The translations under genes and the position numbers were made by a program. A stretch of DNA of 8,069 nt from Candidatus Margulisiibacteriota bacterium. GTDB taxonomy: Bacteria; Margulisbacteria; WOR-1; O2-12-FULL-45-9. Each line of letters starts with the position of its first letter. Positions within the stretch are counted from its first letter, which is position 1. Shown here piece by piece: positions 5,577-8,069 of the stretch. Location: the NCBI GenBank assembly GCA_018814265.1, contig JAHIZU010000223.1, forward strand, positions 1 through 8,069, given 5' to 3'. The notes under the pieces were generated by a model that saw only the letters and a program-made list of their open reading frames with translations, did not search any database and was not told the origin of the DNA.

Positions 5577-5851
5577 AAAAATATATATACTATTTTGTCT
5601 TGATCGCGTTGATCGCCATTGCCGCATCCTACTTGGCATCCGCTTTCCCGGATGGCCTGGAATTTGTCGCTGAAAAACTGGGTTTTATCTCGGCCGCGGT
5701 TGAACACAGCTCGGTCATGACCGACTACACCATGCCCATGCTGGGAGAAACGTCCTTTTCAACAGCTGTTTCCGGGCTCATCGGCGTCGGCCTGTGCTTT
5801 GGCGCCTTTTGGGTGATCAGCCGGTCGCTGCCGTTCTCATCCCGCAACTGA
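5573..5851 (+). CDS. PDGLE-domain protein, NikN/CbiN-like accessory membrane subunit
   Basis: This 92-aa protein has two predicted membrane segments (about 4-22 and 64-84) flanking an extracytoplasmic loop that begins with the family motif F25-PDGLE. PDGLE proteins act as the small additional subunit of nickel/cobalt ECF transporters, stabilising or activating the M component. The ATG overlaps the cbiM stop (ATGA), and GGAGG lies within the end of cbiM, indicating translational coupling and equal dosage with CbiM. The nickel operon appears to end here: the next gene has its own promoter 8 bp downstream of this stop. No hairpin terminator is visible in the 42-bp gap. Confidence 0.88.
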   Translation: MKKYIYYFVLIALIAIAASYLASAFPDGLEFVAEKLGFISAAVEHSSVMTDYTMPMLGETSFSTAVSGLIGVGLCFGAFWVISRSLPFSSRN

Positions 5852-5858
5852 TCCGGGC

Positions 5859-5887
5859 TTGACAGATCGATCTGATTGTGAAATAAT
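5859..5887 (+). promoter_or_regulatory. Sigma-70-type promoter of rex
   Basis: Perfect -35 TTGACA (5859-5864), 17-bp spacer and -10 AATAAT (5882-5887, five of six). The expected start of transcription, about 7 nt beyond the -10, coincides with the A of the rex ATG at 5894. The spacer contains the 12-bp palindrome CAGATCGATCTG (5863-5874). Confidence 0.75.
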
Positions 5888-5893
5888 TCACAT
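5876..5893 (+). promoter_or_regulatory. Rex operator at the rex promoter
   Basis: TTGTGAA-ATAA-TTCACAT matches the established Rex operator TTGTGAA-N4-TTCACAA at 13 of 14 fixed positions. It covers the -10 element and ends at the base before the rex start codon, so bound Rex would exclude RNA polymerase. This supports autorepression released by a high NADH/NAD+ ratio. Confidence 0.88.
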
Positions 5894-6514
5894 ATGCTCA
5901 AAAGAAACATCCCGGAAAAAACTATTCAAAGATTATTGCTCTATTACCGTTACCTCAATTTCTTAGGCCAGCAGGGAACCAAAAATATTTCATCCAAAAG
6001 CCTGGCCGATCTGATGGAGATCAGGGATTCTCAGGTCAGGAAAGACCTCTCCTATTTTGGCCGCCTGGGCAAGCGTGGCTCTGGCTATGACGTAATGGCC
6101 CTCAGGGATAAGATCGCTGACATCCTGGGCATTGCTGGCGAAAGCAAGGTCTGCATTGTGGGCATGGGCAGCCTGGGGTCTGCGCTGGCTGCCTACAAAG
6201 GCTTCGGCGCGCTAGGCTTTAAGATCGTCTCGGTCTTTGATAATTCAAAGCAGAAGGTCGGCCGCAAGATCCGGGGGCATATTTGCCACGACATTGATAA
6301 ATTGAACAAGATCGTCCCACGTGATGATATTGATATCGCGATACTGACCGTCCCTGCGGAAGCCGCCAATGAAACCGCCATCAAACTGGAACAAAGCGGC
6401 ATCAAAGCGATCTTGAATTTTACGCCGGTAAAACTTTCCCTGTCCAAGAAGGTCAAGATCAGCAATGTTGACCTGGCCATGGAGCTTAAAACCCTCAGCT
6501 TTTTCATCCGCTAA
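5894..6514 (+). CDS. rex: Redox-sensing transcriptional repressor Rex
   Basis: The 206-aa product is the usual Rex length. An N-terminal winged helix (1-80) carries the DNA-recognition segment QVRKDLSYFGRLGKRGSGYDV (47-67). The Rossmann domain has the dinucleotide loop G90-MGSLG, an acidic residue after beta-2 (VFD, D116) that selects NAD(H), and TVPAEAAN (152-159). The C-terminal helix (residues 193-206) is the domain-swapped dimer element. Rex binds its operator when NAD+ is high and leaves it when NADH accumulates. The ATG follows the operator directly; the upstream frame is closed five codons earlier and no Shine-Dalgarno exists, so the mRNA is probably leaderless. Two operators in the window make rex and the FNT gene its likely targets. 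Confidence 0.96.
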   Translation: MLKRNIPEKTIQRLLLYYRYLNFLGQQGTKNISSKSLADLMEIRDSQVRKDLSYFGRLGKRGSGYDVMALRDKIADILGIAGESKVCIVGMGSLGSALAAYKGFGALGFKIVSVFDNSKQKVGRKIRGHICHDIDKLNKIVPRDDIDIAILTVPAEAANETAIKLEQSGIKAILNFTPVKLSLSKKVKISNVDLAMELKTLSFFIR

Positions 6515-6520
6515 AAGCCC

Positions 6521-6549
6521 TTGACAAACTCCGGCCGCTGCGGTATGAT
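6521..6549 (+). promoter_or_regulatory. Sigma-70-type promoter of the FNT-mobA unit
   Basis: Perfect -35 TTGACA (6521-6526), exactly 17 bp, then -10 TATGAT (6544-6549, five of six). It begins 7 bp after the rex stop codon, with no terminator between. The predicted start near 6556 is immediately before the Rex operator. Confidence 0.85.
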
Positions 6550-6557
6550 ACAGTTGC

Positions 6558-6575
6558 TTGTGATTCATTTCACAA
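6558..6575 (+). promoter_or_regulatory. Rex operator downstream of the FNT promoter
   Basis: TTGTGAT-TCAT-TTCACAA matches TTGTGAA-N4-TTCACAA at 13 of 14 fixed positions. It occupies roughly +1 to +19 of the predicted transcript, a position suited to blocking initiation or early elongation. It implies that the FNT gene is induced when NADH is high, as in fermentation. Confidence 0.87.
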
Positions 6576-6581
6576 ACTAAT

Positions 6582-6648
6582 AGAAGGAGGTGCAGGCGAA
6601 GACGAAACAGCCCTGTGGTTTAAGTTTTTTATCTTAAGGAGGAAGCAA
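6582..6648 (+). other. FNT mRNA leader with two Shine-Dalgarno sequences, the first without a start codon
   Basis: AGAAGGAGGTG (6582-6592) is a near-perfect Shine-Dalgarno, but no ATG, GTG or TTG lies at a usable distance behind it. The only nearby start, GTG at 6590, is inside the motif itself and would open a 15-codon frame ending at 6637. The real site is AAGGAGGA just before the ATG at 6649. A weak TTAAG/CTTAA stem (within 6620-6637) borders the second site. The leader could be a ribosome standby site, or a remnant. Confidence 0.45.
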
Positions 6649-7494
6649 ATGACTGAACAAGTGATTAATATTGGATGTAAGACCCCCGCTAACGTTGCAG
6701 ACACGCTTTCTAAAACCACCTGTGTGGCCAAAACCAATGCTGCGGTTTGGCGCCTCTTAATCTTGGGGATTCTGGCTGGCATTTATATTGCCTTTGGCGC
6801 AGCGATTGCTACTCTGGTCGCCTCTGACGCAGCTAAGTTTCTCGGTGTGGGCCTGGGCAAGATTTTTACTGGCGCAGTTTTCAGTGTTGGCCTAATGCTG
6901 GTTGTTATAGCCGGCGCTGAGCTCTTCACTGGCAATAATCTTATGCTGATGAGCGCGCTTGATGGCCGTGTATCATTCGGCAAAGTTGCCTATAAATGGC
7001 TTGTAGTCTATGTGGCAAATTTTATTGGTTCTGTGCTCATGGCATATCTTATTTTGAGCTCTGGTCTATGGAAGGGCGGCAACTTTGCCACTGGCATCAC
7101 AGCGTTAAACATTGCTAATGCTAAAGTCAATTTAATCTGGAGCGAAGCTTTTATACGTGGCATTCTCTGCAATGTTCTAGTCTGTCTGGCTGTTTGGATG
7201 GCTTTAGCTTCACAAAATATTATCGGCCGAATTTGGGCGATCTTTTTCCCAATCATGACTTTCGTCGCGTTAGGCTTTGAACACTGTATCGCAAACATGT
7301 ATTTTGTTCCTCTAGGAATTTTTCTAAAGGGGACAGAAGCTGCGACAGCTTCCGGCCTAACTCTTACTAATCTAACTTGGAATAGTTTTATCATTAACAA
7401 CCTAATTCCAGTCACTCTTGGCAACATAATCGGGGGAGCTTTAGTTGTTGGTTTGCTTTATTGGTTAGTCTACGTAAAATCTGAAGCAAAATAA
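6649..7494 (+). CDS. focA: FNT-family formate/nitrite channel-transporter, FocA-like
   Basis: The 281-aa product has six hydrophobic segments and all the FNT signatures: AGAELFTGNN (88-97), RGILCNVLVCLAVWMA (170-185), ALGFEHCIANMYFVPLGI (207-224) and NNLIPVTLGNIIGGAL (250-265). Thr94 and His212 correspond to the pore threonine and central histidine of FocA. The protein forms pentamers that pass formate, nitrite or related monovalent anions across the cytoplasmic membrane. Formate is favoured over nitrite because the gene is under a Rex operator and is followed directly by mobA; hydrosulfide transport by this family remains possible. AAGGAGGA lies 6 nt before the ATG. The stop abuts the next start (TAA-ATG). 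Confidence 0.92.
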   Translation: MTEQVINIGCKTPANVADTLSKTTCVAKTNAAVWRLLILGILAGIYIAFGAAIATLVASDAAKFLGVGLGKIFTGAVFSVGLMLVVIAGAELFTGNNLMLMSALDGRVSFGKVAYKWLVVYVANFIGSVLMAYLILSSGLWKGGNFATGITALNIANAKVNLIWSEAFIRGILCNVLVCLAVWMALASQNIIGRIWAIFFPIMTFVALGFEHCIANMYFVPLGIFLKGTEAATASGLTLTNLTWNSFIINNLIPVTLGNIIGGALVVGLLYWLVYVKSEAK

Positions 7495-8069
7495 ATGCTC
7501 AATGCGATCGTTTTAGCTGGGGGACGCAGCAGTCGATTCGGGACTGATAAAGCGTTTGTTAAAGTGGGGGGCTCTACTATAATAGAGTCCCTCCTCTTCC
7601 CCCTAAGCCTGATCTTTGAAAAAATAATAGTAGTTACCAACCATGCGGAAAAATTCCAAAAATTTCCGGTTGAGCTGGTAGAAGACCGAATAAAAGGATT
7701 AGGCCCCCTGGCGGGCCTGCATTCTGGTCTTCTGGCTTCAGATCAACAAAGAAACTTTGTGGTAGCTTGCGATATGCCGCTTCTGAATCCGAGGCTTATA
7801 CAATATATATGCTCTGTCCCTTACGGGCAGATTGTAGTTCCAAGAATAAAAGATAAAGTTGAACCATTGCATGCTGTTTATTCTAAGGCCTGCATTCCAA
7901 TAATCGAAGAACAAATCGCCTCCGGCGATTATAAAATCCAGAATTCTTTTGGGAAAGCTGATGTCTGCTATGTTGAGGAAGAGGCGATAAGAAAGTTTGA
8001 TCCCAGCCTGACCTCATTTTTAAACATCAATCTCCAAAAAGATCTCAAAAAGATCGTCTCTTGTTTGAA
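7495..8069 (+). CDS. mobA: Molybdenum cofactor guanylyltransferase MobA, C-terminus off the right edge
   Basis: 191 codons are visible, near the full length of a MobA (about 195-200 aa). The N-terminus has the nucleotide-binding LAGG-R-SSRFGTDKA (7-20) with K19. GLGPLAGL (68-75) and the metal-binding ACDMPLL (91-97, D93) follow. PLHAVYSKACIP (124-135) and FLNIN (175-179) near the end are also typical. MobA transfers GMP from GTP to molybdopterin, giving the guanine-dinucleotide cofactor used by formate dehydrogenases and related enzymes. The ATG is directly after the FNT stop and has no separate Shine-Dalgarno, so translation is coupled. Isoleucine codons are mostly ATA (10 of 19), unlike rex (1 of 21), hinting at a different origin. 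Confidence 0.92.
   Translation, partial: MLNAIVLAGGRSSRFGTDKAFVKVGGSTIIESLLFPLSLIFEKIIVVTNHAEKFQKFPVELVEDRIKGLGPLAGLHSGLLASDQQRNFVVACDMPLLNPRLIQYICSVPYGQIVVPRIKDKVEPLHAVYSKACIPIIEEQIASGDYKIQNSFGKADVCYVEEEAIRKFDPSLTSFLNINLQKDLKKIVSCL

Noticed and set aside
6590..6637. 15-codon leader peptide starting at GTG 6590
   Set aside because: The start codon is part of the Shine-Dalgarno sequence itself, leaving no spacing, and the peptide has no run of regulatory codons.
7008..7427. 139-codon minus-strand frame within the FNT gene
   Set aside because: Antisense shadow of a strongly conserved FNT gene; arginine/proline/alanine-rich sequence with no recognisable motif.

Overview
This 8.07 kb window comes from an anaerobic bacterium of moderate GC content. 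Strict Shine-Dalgarno sites, TTGACA/TATAAT-type promoters, two ferredoxins, a Rex redox repressor, a nickel regulon and a formate-type channel all fit a fermentative or H2/formate-metabolising anaerobe. Rex with TTGTGAA-N4-TTCACAA operators is best known from Firmicutes, Thermotogae and related deep lineages. I cannot place the organism further from sequence alone; an uncultivated lineage is possible.

Left part, all on the minus strand (1-1813). A ComM/YifB-type Mg-chelatase AAA+ protein runs off the left edge. It is preceded by yraN, whose stop lies next to the comM Shine-Dalgarno. A non-coding stretch of about 180 bp follows, with three short inverted repeats, a heptamer repeat tract and a strong terminator. 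Upstream of that is an HU nucleoid-protein gene with its own clear promoter.

Middle part, minus strand (1917-4354). Six tightly packed genes appear to form one operon. In transcription order they encode a 65-aa redox-disulfide (DUF1858) protein, a double zinc-ribbon protein, a YruB-type glutaredoxin, a 58-aa single-cluster ferredoxin, a GPH/MelB-type permease, and a 62-aa dicluster-type ferredoxin that lacks one cluster cysteine. No gene in it names a pathway. A permease between two ferredoxins, downstream of three thiol or zinc proteins, is the least explained arrangement in the window.

Right part, plus strand (4457-8069). nikR is divergent from the redox operon and is followed by cbiM/nikM and a PDGLE (NikN-like) gene, the membrane core of an ECF nickel/cobalt importer. 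The T and ATPase components are not present in the window. Then come rex, a formate/nitrite transporter (FNT) gene and mobA, which runs off the right edge. Near-consensus Rex operators sit on the rex promoter and directly downstream of the FNT promoter, so NADH/NAD+ ratio probably controls both. The rex start codon abuts its operator with no Shine-Dalgarno, which predicts a leaderless mRNA.

Taken together, the right half reads as supply and control for Ni- and Mo/W-dependent anaerobic metabolism: nickel uptake and sensing, formate passage, molybdopterin-guanine-dinucleotide synthesis and NADH sensing. NiFe hydrogenase and formate dehydrogenase are the expected clients, but neither enzyme is in the window, so that link is inference.
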